Shown here one piece after another: positions 30,301 through 45,300 of a stretch of 64,000 bases of DNA. The notes beneath the pieces were generated by a model. It searched no databases. It worked only from the letters and a program-made list of their open reading frames with translations, and was not told the DNA's origin. The DNA is taken from NCBI RefSeq assembly GCF_963082655.1, contig NC_081552.1:50687280-50751279 (forward strand), read 5' to 3'. Position numbers and translations under genes: made by a program. Numbering within the stretch: position 1 is the first letter of the stretch; each line of letters begins with the position of its first letter. This DNA comes from Stomoxys calcitrans (taxonomy: Eukaryota; Arthropoda; Insecta; Diptera; Muscidae).

Positions 30301-33300
30301 TCCATCCACAATGTGGCTGTCCAATTCGCAAGATGCCAATTCGATGGGTTTTTCTATATAAACCATTTTTGAGAGCATGGTAAGGACTAAAAAGAATGGG
30401 CCAAAATATAAGCAGACTACATTCGTGCAGCTTGCAATTCAGTTTTTGACAGACTCAGAGCAACAATTAACTTATTTAATTTTCCCATGAACATTCATTA
30501 TGGAACAGGGCATACATCTATCATACCGATGAGTGCAGTCCGGTTAAAGTTTAAGCTCAAGGGGGATAAGGGACCTCCTTTCTAGTGCCGAGTGCGATCG
30601 GCATGCCGCATAGCGACACTTTTTGGTGGAGAAGTTTAAACATGGTAGAATACATCACAAATATAGCCAAATCTCACGATGATTTGAACCCATGCATTCG
30701 GCGTAGTAGGCGAACGTGTTAACCTCTGCGCCACGGTGCAATAGTTATGGCAAAAGTCATACATAACAAAAGTGTATGGATTTTAAAATTTAGATTACTT
30801 CAACACATTTTTGTCATTTAATCAATAAAAAAGAATTTCACACAAAAAATGTTGAATTGATTCGTCGTGTTTGCCTTCTACCATGTATATACATTTGTGT
30901 ACATTTTTTTTTGTCAAAATTTTATTTTATTGAAAACTAGCCGCCTAAACGCCCGCTCCGCTGCGCCTTCTTTATCTTTTTAGGGCGGGGACACTTCGCC
31001 CTGAATGCGAGTATCGAATTCGTGCCATTGCAGCCTATGACTTTAAACGCGTTCGAATCCTGGCGAGAACATCGGACAAAGCGGTGTTTATCCCCTTATA
31101 ATGTTGGCGACATTTGCGAGGTACAATGCCATGCATTGTCATTTAAAAATTTTTCCCCAAAAAGGTGTCGCACTGCGGGACGCCGTTCAGACTCGGCTAT
31201 AAAAAAGGTCCCTTATCATTAAGTTTAAGCTTGAATCGGAAAGCACTCATTGATGTGTGAGAATTTGCCCCTTCTCTGTTCCTGGTGGTAATGTTCTTCC
31301 TTAGGGTAATGTTCTCAATAGGGGAGGGATGGCACCTCAGACATTTCAATCCAAATATGGATATCAAATTCGTGCTGCACTTCCAAATCCCTTTAATTTT
31401 AATTTAAATATGAACCTTTTGGAGGGTGTTTTGGGGTTGGGACGGCCACCGGCACTTTGCACTGAAAATAGATATGAAATTCGTTCTTTATTCCCAAAGA
31501 AAATGAAGTTAATTTTAGGGAGTGCTTTAGGGCGTACCCCAAAACACTTGGCTCCGAATTTGGATATCAAATTCATTTTCTACTCTCAAAAACCTTGCAT
31601 TTGAGCCCCATATTGCCATAATGGGTCAAATAACCCACTTGACGTATCTTTAGGAGGAAAAGCGCCACCTAGACTTGAAAGCAAATTTTAATTTCATATT
31701 CGTAATCTACTCCCTAATACCTATAATATACCGCTGGGTACTTGGGGTTTTGGGGTAAAGGTGGAGGGTCCGTCCCTTCCGTTATCTGTAAATTATAAAG
31801 CCTATAAACCACTGTTTCAAATGTCATCCAAATTGGATGAAAAATGCTCCTTTTATGGGATCAATACTCCATATCGGGAGATCGGTCTATATGGCAGCTA
31901 TATTCAAATATGGTCCGATATGGACGATATTTGAGAAAAAGGCTTAGAAGGGTACCGGAACTCACTGTGCTCAATTTCACAAAGTAGGATGAAAAATGCT
32001 TCTTTTATTGGCTCATTACACAATATCGGGAGGTCGGTATATTTGGCGGCTATATCCCAATATGGTTCGATCTGTACCACATTTGACAGGAATGGGTAGG
32101 GGTCTACCAGAACACACTGTATCCATTTTTCATCGAATTCGTGTAGTAAATGGAGCTTTTATGGCCTCAATACCCTATATCGGAAGATCGGTTGGGCGGT
32201 CTTAGGGCAGCTATATTCAAATATAATCCGATCTGAACCACACTTCGAAGAAATGAATAGGGGTCTACCAGAACTCACTGTGCCAAATTTCATCGAAATC
32301 GGATAAAAAAATACCAATTTATTGCCTCAAGACTAAGTCTGGAGATCGGTCTATATAGCGGCTATATATAACTAAAATCCTATTTTATGAGATTAGAAGA
32401 TCAAGTTTATATACAAAGAATAGGAAATCAACAATTTTTTGAAAAATGTTTTTATACCCAAGATATCTGCAAAATTAAAAATACCCAAACGAATACCCAC
32501 AAAAGGTATTTATTGGGTAAATACCCAAGCGTTTCGTATTTACCAATGTTGTTGTTGTTGTAACAATATTTTCATGTGGAGGTGGCGATTCTCGTCATGC
32601 TCCTGTAGGTGAACCAGCTCTTTCCAGTTCAAAGAACCGATCGCCGCGGGAATAGGATGACCATGGGTTATTTAAAGGTGCCAATAACTCGCCTTGTCAT
32701 ATCGAGCATCGTAGGCACTCAGTATTTGTGCAAGAGCCGGTGCCACCCGGCCTCTCACTGAGACTCTCCAATCGATACCGCTGATTGTCCGCGACTGCAG
32801 ATAAAGCTACTCTGGATGAGGCATTACACTATTCAATTTTGTGTTTTGGGTTACCATAATGGGGCATACAAAGTTTCGCTTTGTATCGATGCACCAATCT
32901 CCGAGAACAGGCGTTTTTAAAATCGGGATTAGGGGGAAGGTCCGCCCCTTCTCGGAAATCATAAAATGGGGCATACTATATTTATATATTATTGTATATT
33001 TTACTTTATATGAAACAAAATTCCACTTTAAATATTTATTTTCGATTAAGGGTGATTTTGTAAGAGCTATAGGAAAGTTTTTCAACAACAAAAAAAAAAC
33101 GCATAAAATTCAGAAAAATTAAATCTTTATTCGATAGTATGGTCCATATAATTTACCGTTTGGAGATTATTTCATGCAAATGTTGACCGTGACTTCGCCT
33201 CAAAAGGTCCATCGGATTATTCCAATTTTGGCGTACTTTTTCACACATTTCAGCCGGTACCTCATGAATTAATGTTTGTCTTCCAATGCGTTAATTGAAG

Positions 33301-36300
33301 CTGGCTTGTTTGTATAGACATGAGCTTTAACACAGTCCCAATAAAAATAGTCTAAAAGCTTTAAATGGCACGATGGTGGCGGCCAATTGACCGGTCCCGA
33401 ACGTGAAATAACATGTTCAACGAACTCGCCTCTTAATAAGTCCATTGTTACACGTGCTGTGTGCATGTGACACTGTCTTGTTGAAACCACATGTCATGCA
33501 AGTAAAAATTGGATATCATCTCACGATGGCGCTTGCCATTCACAGTTACGTTACGATTCGCATTTGAAGAAATACGGTCCAATGATGCCACCAGCCCATA
33601 GACCGCACCAAACTGTTGCCTTTTTCTGGATGCATTGGTAGCTCTTGCAATGTTTCTGGCTGTTCTTCACTCCAAAATCGACAATTCTGCTTATTTACGT
33701 ACCCACTGAAACAAAAATGAGCTTCGTCGCTGAACACAATTTTAGCACGATGAACTTTCTTACAGAGCACGAATTTTGATAATAAAATTCAATAATATGC
33801 AAGCGTCGTTCGTTTGTAGGACAATTTATGGTTAAATTATAGACCAAACTGATGATGTTTGATAGTGAAACAAAACTAATAGCTAAAAAATCACCCTTTA
33901 TGTCGCTTGACTAAAAGTATAACAATATTAATGCCTTTATCTGAATCCCATATGATCTTTATTGGTCTATGAATTCGCTTGGAGGGTTTAGGGTTATTAA
34001 CGTTATTCTTAAAAGTCTTTATTTCATCCTGATATTGTCATGATGTCCGATTTAAGGGTCTTTTCGGGGGTGAGGTGGTCCCCTAGACACTTAGCCCTGA
34101 AAAGCATCGTGCTCTTCTCTCAAGTACCTTTTATTTAAACCCCATATTGCCATTGGTTTAAGGGGAGTTTGTGGCATGAGACGTCCTCAACCACTTGACC
34201 CCGAAATTTGTACTCTTTGGGGCTGTTTTGGGAAAGGGGCGGTACCCCAAATACGTGATCCCACATTTGGATATCAAATTCGTATTCTATTCCCAAATAA
34301 CTTTATTAGAACCCCATATTGCCGTTGGTTTAAGGAATGAGGCGACCTCAAACAGTTGGCCTCAAAATTCGTACTCTTTGGGGGGTGTTTGGGAAAGGGA
34401 CGGTGCCTCAAATACATGGTCCCACATTTGGATATCAGATTTTTATTCTACTCTTAAATATCTTTATTTAAGCCCCATATTGTGATGGTTAGTAAATAAT
34501 TGCTATTTGTGGGGTGTTTTGGGGAAGGGGTAGACCCGAAAGGGGTAGAAAATTGGTCCCAAAAGTGGGTATAACTTGCGTACTCTACTCCCCAATACCT
34601 TTCATTTGAACCCCACATTGACGTGGTCTGTAAATATGTCCGATTAAGTGGTATTCTGTCATGGTGAACAAACACGTCCTATTTGGGGGTTGTTATGGTG
34701 GTGGACCGTCCCCTAGACATTTGGTCCCGAATGTTGATATTATTGTAGATTCGTGGCCTACTCCGAAATATCTTTAATTTGAGCGCCATATTTCCATAGT
34801 CGTTATGGGGAGTGTTTTGGGGGATGGGGCGGCCACTCAATGACTTGTCCTTGAACATGTATATCAGATTCTTGTTCCATTCTAAAATATCTTTTATTTG
34901 AGCCCCATATTGCAATGGTCAGCATATACTTCCTATATGGGTGGTCTTATGGGGTGGGATGGCCCCATAGACACCTTTTGCCGAATATTGATATCAAATT
35001 CGTGCTTTACTCCCAAAAGCCTTTCATTTGAGCCCCATATTGCACTGGTCGTAAATTTGTCCTCTTTGGGGGAGGGGCGGCTCTCCAAACACTTGGTCCC
35101 ACATTTGGGTATCAGATTCGTATTCTACACTCAAATACCTTTTATTTAAGCCCCATATAGCCATGGTCATTAAATAAGTCCTGTTTGGGGGATGTTTTGG
35201 GGAAAGGAGTTGATCCCCAGAAACCCAGTCTCACATTTGGATATCAGATTCGTATTCTACTCGCAAATACCTTTCATTTGAGTCCCATATTGACATGTCC
35301 GATTTAGGGGTTTTTTGGGGGTTGAAGTGGTCCCCCAAACACTTGGTCTGACAATTGGATATCAGATACGTTTTACAATCTTAAATACCTTTAATTTGAG
35401 TCCCATATTGTAGTGATTGGTCTTTATATATATTGGGTAAGTTTTGGGGGTGGGCGGCCCCCCAGGTACCCCATCCGAAATTTGCACACAGCACACCTAC
35501 TTCCGAGATCTGGCGTTTCAAAAAATTAGGGTAGGGGGGAGGGTCCGCCCCTCTTCAGATATCAAAAAATGTAGTACCCTTTTTTCACCACGGCATCATT
35601 TTGCACCATCTGTGACAATTTCAAGAAAATCAGTTCAGCCGTTTTTGAGTCAATAAGGAACACCTAAACAAACCGACAAACAAACACAAATTGATTTTTA
35701 TATATAAGAAGAAGAAGATTTTCAAAATTTTAAATAGAAAATAATCGAAACGCGTCCACCAGTGGTGAGATCCCTTTTTTCCCTCTTTTTCTTCAAAATT
35801 AATTTCAATATTCCCCCTTTGTGTGTAACATTCGATTGATTCATATGTGGCGGCTGTAAAAAGCCAAAACCAAAAAAACAAAAACAAGTTAAATTCGGAC
35901 GGGCCGAATTTTATATACGCTCCACCATGGATCGCACGGTATCTTTTTATAGGCAAACAAATAATAGATAATAATTGCTATGCTATTAGAGCTGGTTATG
36001 GACCGATTCGTGGCATACTTACTTTGGATATTGGAGACCATAGTAGAAGTCATTGTGCAAAATTTCAGCCAAATCGGGTATGAATTGCGCCCTTTAGAGG
36101 CTCATGACATAAAATCGGGAGGTCGCTTTATATGAGAGTTGTATCAGGTTATGGAGCAATTCAGACCATCGGATCGGTTTATATGAGAGCTACATATAAA
36201 GGGTGATTTTTTATGAGCTATAGGAAAGTTTTTCCAAAAAAACATAAAATTCAGAAAAATTCTTCAAATCTTTATTTGAATCGATAGTACGGTTCATATA

Positions 36301-39300
36301 ATTTTATGTTTGAATATTTTTCATGCAAATGCGACATTTTGTGATCTTAGTCTTAAGTCATTATTATAATATATTTTGTATATTAAAGATAAGGAGTAGT
36401 TCATTGTAATTTGTTTAAATTGGCCACTGTGTAGCTTCATGTTGCATTATCTGAATAAAATGAAAATGTTAACCGTGATTGCGTCTTAAATGGTCCATCC
36501 GCTTAGTCCAACATTTCGACCGGTATTTCAAAAATAAATGCTTCATTATTGTCTGTATAAAAAAATAGTTTAAAGGCGTTTAATCGTAAGATCTAGGATG
36601 CCGGATGCCAAATGACCGGTCCCGAAGTAAAATAAATTGTTCATCGAACTAGCCTTTCAATAAGTCCATTGTTACGCGTGCTGTGTGGTCCAATGATGCA
36701 CCAGCTCATGAACCGCACCAAACTGTGGCTTTTTCTGGATGCATTGGTAGCTCTTGCAATGCTTCTGGCTGATCTTCACCCTAAAATCGACAATTCTTCT
36801 TATTTACGTACGTACCCATTGAACCAAAAATTTGCTTCGTCGCTGAACACAGTTTAAGCACGATGAACTTTCTTAACAGAGCACGCATTTTGATAATAAA
36901 ATTCAAAAATATGTTAGCGTTGTTCGTTTGTAAGGCAATTCATGGTTACATTTAGGACCAAACTGAAGATGTTTGACAGTGACACAAAACACGAAACCTG
37001 TGTGAGCTGTTTAAACCAGTGTTACCAAAAAGATAATAGCTAAAAAATCACCCATAAGAAAATTTTTCAACATTTTGTAAAAAATCTTTCAAAATTTAAT
37101 TTCTATAAATAATTTTTTTCTAATATTATTGCTATAGAAATTGTTTTGTTGTTTTTCCTGTAGTAGTTGTAGTATATTTAGATATGGAGGTAGCAATCCT
37201 TGTGAAGCATTGCATTGGATATTAAAAAGCGCCAATAAATTGCCTTGTCCTATTGACCATCATAGGTACTTAGTATTTAAGCAAGAGCCAGTCCCACCAC
37301 GTCTGTTACTGAGACATTCCACTCGATACCGCTGATTAGCCATGACTGCAGTTGCAGCTACTCTTTATAAAGCATTCTACTATCCGCACCTTTGGACGCG
37401 CCGGGTAGTTTTCAGCTGAGTTTCTGATCATAACGATGAACACCACATAAATCGGAGCTCAAATATCCAGTTTGTGTAATGCTTAGATATCACGTGACGG
37501 GTCTATAACAATGTTTACTTTCTTATGAAAATTTTGGCCTGTCGTTTACTGTTGAATCCCAATAGATTACAATCATCGTACCCATGAAATCGTAGGAGGC
37601 CACCGTAGCGCGGAGGTTAGGCATGTCCGCATATGACGTCGAGTTCAAATCGCGGCGTTAACATCAGAAAAATTTTTAGCGGCGATTTTCCCCTTAGTAC
37701 TTACATACTTTAATTGGCTATGACAGAATATTTGTTCTACTAGCCGAACGTAGAATAATGTTCCAAGCGCCTCGATCTTCTGCGCTCATTCTAAAATCTC
37801 TGACACCAAGTTTCGAGGTGTCTCCCATAACTTGATCTTTCCATCGGGCTTTTGGTCTTCCCGGTTTGCGTGTACCACCGTGTTTGCCTTCAAAAGACTT
37901 CTTTGCTGGAGCTTCTTCATCCATTCTGACAACATGAACTAGCCAATGCAGCGTAGTATAGTTTCCCCTTAGTAATGGTGCCAATTTTTGTGAGGTCAAT
38001 CCCATGGCAGCCGGTTGTACGTACCGGATTGACCCGATGAAGTCCTTCATCGTCAAGGGCTGCTGCCTCAGTGTGCAACACACTGCTACAACTCCCACAC
38101 ACATTTGTGAGGTATCCTGCCATGTTGAAACTTCCCTACAAATTCATGTCGCTATGCGGCACGCCGTTCGGACTTAGCAATAAAAGGAGTCCCCTTATCA
38201 TTGAGCTTAGACATTAATCGAACTGCACTCATTGATATGAGAGAAGTATGCCCTGTTCCTTAATGGAATGTTCATGGGAAATTTGCAACCTAAGAAATCG
38301 TTCTTTTTGTTTTACAATAATACCTCTTTATTATTCTAGCGTTCGTATGTTATCACTAGACCCTTCCATAATATTTCTGCGATTCAGAGCTAGTATGTTA
38401 TTAGCAATAGTAGTATAGGCAAATTCCTTAGTTTTATTATATGACAATTTGAAAAAGAAAAACCCCACATCATAAGCTAAAATATCATTATCAAGCTGGT
38501 AGATTAAAGCAAAAGTGCACATGACCTCAGATATGATGTCTATTGCCAACCAAAATACCTCTTAATTATAGCTAAGTGCTAATGAAAATAAGAAATAAAT
38601 CTAAATCTTAATAGAAGCCACCGTAAATTTCTTCAATTTCACTTCCCTCAACACTGAAATGATGACAAAAACACCTTGCTTATAGTTAAGCTTCTCGTAT
38701 TCCTAATCGTAGTGTTGTGCGGGCGTTTGAAGTGGTTTTGTTTTCCAAATATATACACGAATATGGTGTCTATAAATTAATGAGTCATATTTAAACAAGA
38801 AATTTAAACTAATTTGATAATAAGTAGAACATTGCTCATACAGACATGTCAACCGAAAATTTCTTATCGCCATTGAATCGCACCGAATAGGTATGCCCCC
38901 TGCAATGATCATATAAGTGAATTAATTCATGATTGCTGATGTGTTGATTTATAGTTCACTTGGTCCGATAGTAAGCAAACCAGACTGAGTCCACATAAAA
39001 TGCCGGCAATAAGTTTATTAACCCAGTTATTGTGACACATGCTACAAAAACTAGACAGCAATGCTAGCAAGGCAAACCAAAACCGGTTGGAATACAACCA
39101 TCTACGTCACCGCATCAAATCGAATGACTGACTATACTACTCTAGAAAATATTCACTCACTCTCTTACTTTCGGTAGTCGTCAGTCAGTCAATCATCATA
39201 CGTTCCATTTTGCTCTATTAATAATGGCCTTTTTCACGTTTTTTTGACGGCTCAACGCCACCGTTATGACGCTGAAGTGTAAACAAAAAAACTACAGTTT

Positions 39301-42300
39301 ATCTTATTAGCCTAAGCTAAAAACTGCTGCTCTTCCTAGTACCAAAGATATTCATGTTGGAGAAATTGTTTTTGCTTCGAAACAATGAACCCATTAAGTA
39401 TTTAGCAGATAAGCTTTTGCAATTGCACATGATATGTTTATAGCTAGCTGCATGGATTCATGCCTTTATACAACCTTCTTATCAACACTCTTAAAATGTG
39501 GAAGATACAAGGCCATAATTAACAGCCTTTGCTGATTTTATGTGGTTTTTCAGTTTCATTACTAGCCATGAGATAAGAGGCACTTATAAACAGAGGGTGG
39601 ATAATGGTTATGCTATTGATTTGATACGTTTTTTTAGGCATTTAAGATCCTCAAGTATAATTACAGTCTTGGGAAACTTATATAAGCCCAGTTAAAAAAA
39701 ATGTCCCTTGAGTTTATTTTGTTTAAACTCAAAAATAGATAAGACTATCTTCAAGATCAGATAGTATATTTTCATGATTCATAGTCAAAGGCCTAGCTGA
39801 CATGTGCCGTAAAAAAAGATAAATGAGATTAGACCAGGGGCAGAAGGTGAAGCGACATGACTTCTTGACCAATGACACAGACTTTAATTCATTTTATTCC
39901 CACAACCATAGAATAGGCGCCATATTAATTTTGTCATTCCGTTTGCAACACATCGAAATATCCATCCTACAAAGTATATATGTTGCGGATCGTCGTAAAA
40001 TTCTAAGGCGATTTAACGATGTCCGTGTGTATGTTGTTGTCTCTCTACAGCCTTCAAAAATTGAGATATTTAACCGAAATTTGGCACAGATAAGTCTTTT
40101 TTTCTGCTACGCAGGTTAAGTTCTTGCACGGGACAAATCGGACCATATTTGGATATAGCTGCTATATAGACCGATCTGCCGATAAAGGGTCTGAAGCCCA
40201 TAAAAGCTTTATTTATTATCCGATTTCGCTGAAATTTGAAGCAGTAAGTTGTTTTGAGGGTCATATCGGACCATATTTGGATATAGCTGCTGTATAGACC
40301 GATCTGCCGACAAAAGGTTTATTATCCGTTTTCGAAATTTGAAGTAGTGTGTTGTTTTAAGCCTCCCACAATCTGACCTAAAAATGGTTCAGATTGGACT
40401 ATAATTAGATATAGCTGCCGGTTAAGGGTCTGAAGCCCATAAAAGCTGTTATCATCCGATTTAGCTGAAATTTGAAACAGTGATTTGTTTTGGGCCTTCC
40501 AATATCCGACTCAAATATGGTGCAGATTGGATTATATTTAGATATAGCTGCCAAATAGACCGATCTACCATAAAAGCTTTATTTATTACCCGATTTCGCT
40601 AAAACAGCGAGTTGTTTCAAGCCTCCTGACATCCGATCCAAATATTTTTCATATTGAGCTATATTTAGATATAGCTGCCATATAGACCGATCTGCCGACT
40701 AAAGGTCTTTACCAAATAACAACTGCATTTATTACCCGATTTTCCGAATTTGACACAGTGACTTGTTTTAAGCCTCCCGTCATCCGACCAGCATATGGTC
40801 CAGATCAGACTATATTTAGATATAACTGCCGTATAGACCGCTCTTCCAATTTAGGGTTTTTAATCCCATAAAAAGCGGATTTTTTGCCCGATTTTGCTGA
40901 AAATGTGACTTGTATAAGATTTCTCGGGACCTAAATAATATATGATCCAGACCAGTCCCCATTTGCATATTACTTTGGATATGGAAGTGCAGTTGTTATA
41001 AAAGAGGATGGTTAATTTACCCATGGTGGTGGGTCTCCAAAGTTCGGCATGGCCAATCTTAACACGTTTTTACCTGTTTTTTACTCATTCTTAAGTCTAT
41101 AGATTATATAATCCTTACGGACTAAATTATATACTTAATATACATATTCACATTAGATTCAATGAAAAAATTAGGTATTTAAGCGTAGTATTCAGAGAGA
41201 TCATTGCTTGCAACGTAACGTAATATTCTAAATTCACCACTTGTATTAAGTAGATGTATTTATCCTGCATATCTATTACTTTCGTTTAAGTCTTTAAAGT
41301 CTCCCCTTCTGTTGTAAATCTTGCAAATTTCCAAATTTGACCATGAACATTCCATTAAGGAACCTGGGAAAACTTCTCACATATCAGTGAGTGCTGTCCG
41401 ATTAAAGTTTATCCTCAATGATAAGGGGCCTCCTTTTTATAGCCGAGTCTGAACGGCGTGCCGCAGTGCGACACCTCTTTTGGGAGAAGTTTTTACATGG
41501 AATGTCGGCAGAATTAAGAGAGGATAACCACCACTAAAAAATTTTTTTTCTGATGTTCTCGCCAGGATTCAAACTCAGGCGTTCAGCGTCATAGGTGGAT
41601 ATGCTAACCTATGCGGTATGGTGGCATCCAGGTTACGATTAGACTTACAAAAATGTTGCCCCGGAAGGTCCTTTAAAGCCTTGAAAATGTTTGATATAAA
41701 TTTTTAGATACGGTACCTAGTTGTCCAGCCAGTAACAACTTGTCACCATCATCTAGCTTAGTAGCTAACTTTTAAAGCCAATTCTTTCCCTGCAGTTCCA
41801 TTCTACGCAGTTATTTGGCTCTCAAATACTATTTACCGAACTATTAACAGGTACTGCTGTAGGGGTCGGTTTAAAAAAACGATTGTGCTTCTTGCGTGCA
41901 AGAAAGAATTTGCACCACCAAAAATTTACAGGTTCGAGTCCCCCGGCCGGCAATTTTTTTGTTATATTTTCTTTTAACTAATTTTAGAAAATTCGTCATA
42001 ATTTCTCATTGAGCATTTTTCCAAAAGTGATTTCTAATTTTTTTAAACCCTCCACCATAGAATGGGGTATACTAATTTCGTCATTCTGTTTGTAACTCTT
42101 TGAAATATTCGTCTAAGACCCCATTAAGTACATATATTCTTGATCGTCATGACATTTTATGTCGATCTAACCATGTCCGTCTGTCTGTCTGTTTCTCGAA
42201 AGCACGCTAACTTTCAAAGGAGTAAAGCTAGCCGCTTGAAATTTTGCACAAATACTTCTTATTAGTGTAGGTCGGTTGGGATTGTAAATGGGTAATATCG

Positions 42301-45300
42301 GTTCATCTTTTGATTTAGCTGTCATATAAACCGATCTGGGGTCTTGGTTTCTGGAGCCTCTAGAGGGCACAATTCTCATCCGATTTGGCTGAAATTTTGC
42401 ATGACGTGTTTTGTTACGACTTCCAACAACTGTGCTGAGTACGGTTGAAATCGGTCCATAACCTGATAGAGCTTCCCTATAAACTGATCTGGGGTCTTGA
42501 CTTCTTGAGCCAGTAGAGGGCGCAATTCGTATCCGATTTGGCTGAAATTTTTCATGACGTGTTTTGTTACGACTTCCACCAACTTTGCTAAGTATGGTTG
42601 AAATCGGTCCATAACCTGATAGAGCTGCCTAGAGGGCGCAATTCGTATCCGATTTGGCTGAAATTTTGCGTGTTTTGTTACGACTTCCACCAACTTTGCT
42701 AAGTATGATTGATTAAACTGATAGAGCGCGCATTTCGTATCCGATTTGGCTGAAATTTTGCATGACGTGTATCGCTATGACTTCCAACAACATTGGCAAA
42801 TATGGTTCAAATCGGTTCATAACCTGATATAGCTGCCATGTAAACCGACCTGGGATTTTGACTCCTTTAGCCTTTAGAGGGCCCAATTATTTTCCTATAT
42901 GACTGAAATTTTGTACAACGGCTTCTCCCATGATCTTCAACATACGTGTCAAATATGGTCTGAATTGGTTACAGCCTGATAAACCTGCCCAATAAACTAA
43001 TCTCCCTCATTTACTTCTTGACCCCCTATTCGATTCCTATTCAATTTGGCTGAAATTTTACTCAATGACTTGCCTAAAAAGAGTTACCGGGAACTCGACA
43101 AATGCGATCCATGTCGAAGGGGATATAAGATTCGGCCCCGCCGAACTTAGCACGCTTTTATTTGTTTTAAATTAATTTAATTGAGAAACTTATTGTTGCG
43201 CAGTAATGCTTATTGCGTTATTCCATCATTAACAAAGTGATGTCGGTAGGCTAGAGGATGTGTGGAAGATTACCAAACATAAGATGATGAGTTCTAATTT
43301 TATCGTCGACCACTGACAAAAACCGAGAGCAAGCAGAAAAATAAAAAATATTTTTTCAAACATTTTGAATGGCTTTATAGAACGACAACAATGGGTCTAC
43401 CGAAAGAAGCCACACGATGTTGCTTAAGCAACGTTCAGATTAGTCAAATATTTGAGCCAACTTGTTTTATCATCATTTGCCCAAAAGGAGGAGGCCACCG
43501 TAGCGCAGAGGTTAGCATGTCCGCCTGGGTTCGAATCCTGGCGAGATCATCAGAAAATATATGTCAAATTCGTACATTCTTGATGCACATTTTGTTTGTC
43601 CAAAAACAAATCAAACAGCGTTAACCATTAGATCAAAAAAAGTCTTTTCATTTGTCCTGCATTTGATTACATATAAAATTTGTGTTCCCTTGTTTGATGT
43701 CAAAAAAAAAAATTGTTAGATAAAACAAGGAATCTTTGAATCTACAGATAAAATTTTTGTTTTGCGAAAAAACAAAGCTGTTCGGGCTGGGCTTTGCAAA
43801 TATATATAAAAATAGGAACGATAAACTTGTTGGAGGCCACCGTTGCGCAGAGGTTAGCATTTCCGCTATGACGCTGAACGCCTGGGTTCGAATCACGGCG
43901 AGACCATCAGAAAAAATTTTCAGCGGTGGTTTTCCCCTCCTAATGCTGGCAACATTTGTGAGGTACTATGCCATGTAAAACTTCTCTCCAAAGAGGTGTC
44001 GCACTGTGGCACGCCGTTCGGACTCGGCTATAAAAAGGAGACCCCTAATCGTTGAGCTTAAACTTGAATCGGACTGCACTCATTGATATGTGAGAAGTTT
44101 GCCCCTGTTCCTTAGTGGAATGTTCATTGGCAAAATTTGCATTTGCAAATTTGTTCTGATTTATTTACCAGATTCTCAGCGAATAATCCAACCAACACCA
44201 ACGCCAAATGAGGAGTTGCCATTTTTATTAAAAACAATATTCCCCATAGGCGAATTCCCAATACTTCTAGTCTCTTAAATGTTGTGATTGAAATTACATT
44301 AAACATAAAAATCACCATTGTTTCAGTTTACAAACACCCAAATGATTGTTTCGATGTCAACGATATATGAAAACTCTTTGAAAACGTAATAACATCTGTG
44401 ATACTAGTTCGGGATGTCAATAGTTGGAATATCCTCTTGGGCTCCACCAAAAACAACACCCGAGGAGTTATATTAGAGAACGCGCTAAACTTAAAAAATC
44501 TTTGCGTTCTTAATGTTTTCAATCCAACAGATCTTTCGAATTTTAATATACAAATATAGATATCACTTGCCTGCCCGATGCTTCCAGTCAGACGGATCTT
44601 AGAGGGCCTTTATAGCAGCGATCATTACCCAATTATCACTTACATAGACACTAATCCTTAAACCTATAGACACTAATCCAGTACTACTCATTAAACCCAT
44701 TCATAAATATAATTATTGCAAAGCAAATTGGAACTTATTCCAAAAAAGAAACGTGGACTCTAACCTACGGTATAAATGTAGATGCAATTCTAACTAAAGC
44801 TATCAGATCAACTGCAAATAATAATACTCCGGCTAAACAGGCCAGAAGCAGGCGTCCCGTTCCTTGGCGCAACAAAGACTTATACCTTTTCAGAGGAAAA
44901 AAACAAAAGTCTATCGAATTTTCAGAGAAGGCCATTTTTACCTCCCATTAAACAAAAAAGAAAATGCCAAATTCAGATTCGAATGTAAAAAGACCAAAGT
45001 GACTTGCTTTATTTACTTCACGAAAACGGTAAGCAGAGACTCACCCTTATCGCGTTACGTATCCAATGATTAAGAATTTATCTAACACGTTCTGAACACA
45101 GGTTTCATTCCGCACTCATGGAAAACCGCCATTATTGTTCCTTTGCCTAAACCAAATAAAAGCAAGACCAATTTTTCCGGACATAGACCCAACTCGCTCC
45201 TGCCGTGCCTCTGGAAATTATTGAAACGCATAATTTCTAATAGACATACGTGGTTTCTAAATACTCGTAAACTCATAGCTTCAACCCAAGTGGCCTTTAA

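Larger units (their letters stand above)
37594..38300 (+). repeat. S1 SINE split by a retroelement insertion
   Basis: The head with boxes A and B (ggccaccgtagcgcggaggt, gagttcaaatcgcggc) ends near 37697. The body resumes at about 38098 (acatttgtgaggtatcctgc) and continues to the 3' end (cttaatggaatgttcatggg). About 400 bp of LINE fragment and S3 lie between. Confidence 0.75.

Noticed and set aside
31329..35660. Regularly spaced repeats that might suggest a CRISPR-like array
   Set aside because: Units are 120-170 bp, diverged, with no short identical repeats or unique spacers, and the DNA is eukaryotic.
41931..41962. Possible tRNA gene (ggttcgagtcc followed by a T run)
   Set aside because: Only a box B is present. 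T-stem and acceptor pairing fail and there is no box A at the right distance.
42376..42693. 105-codon frame with repeated peptide [10 protein letters not shown] / [14 protein letters not shown]
   Set aside because: The peptide repeats simply reflect the H1 tandem units. Similar frames occur in every H1 copy.
43832..43915. Possible functional tRNA gene
   Set aside because: Boxes A and B are good, but the sequence continues into the S1 body shared by about ten copies, so it is a SINE head.
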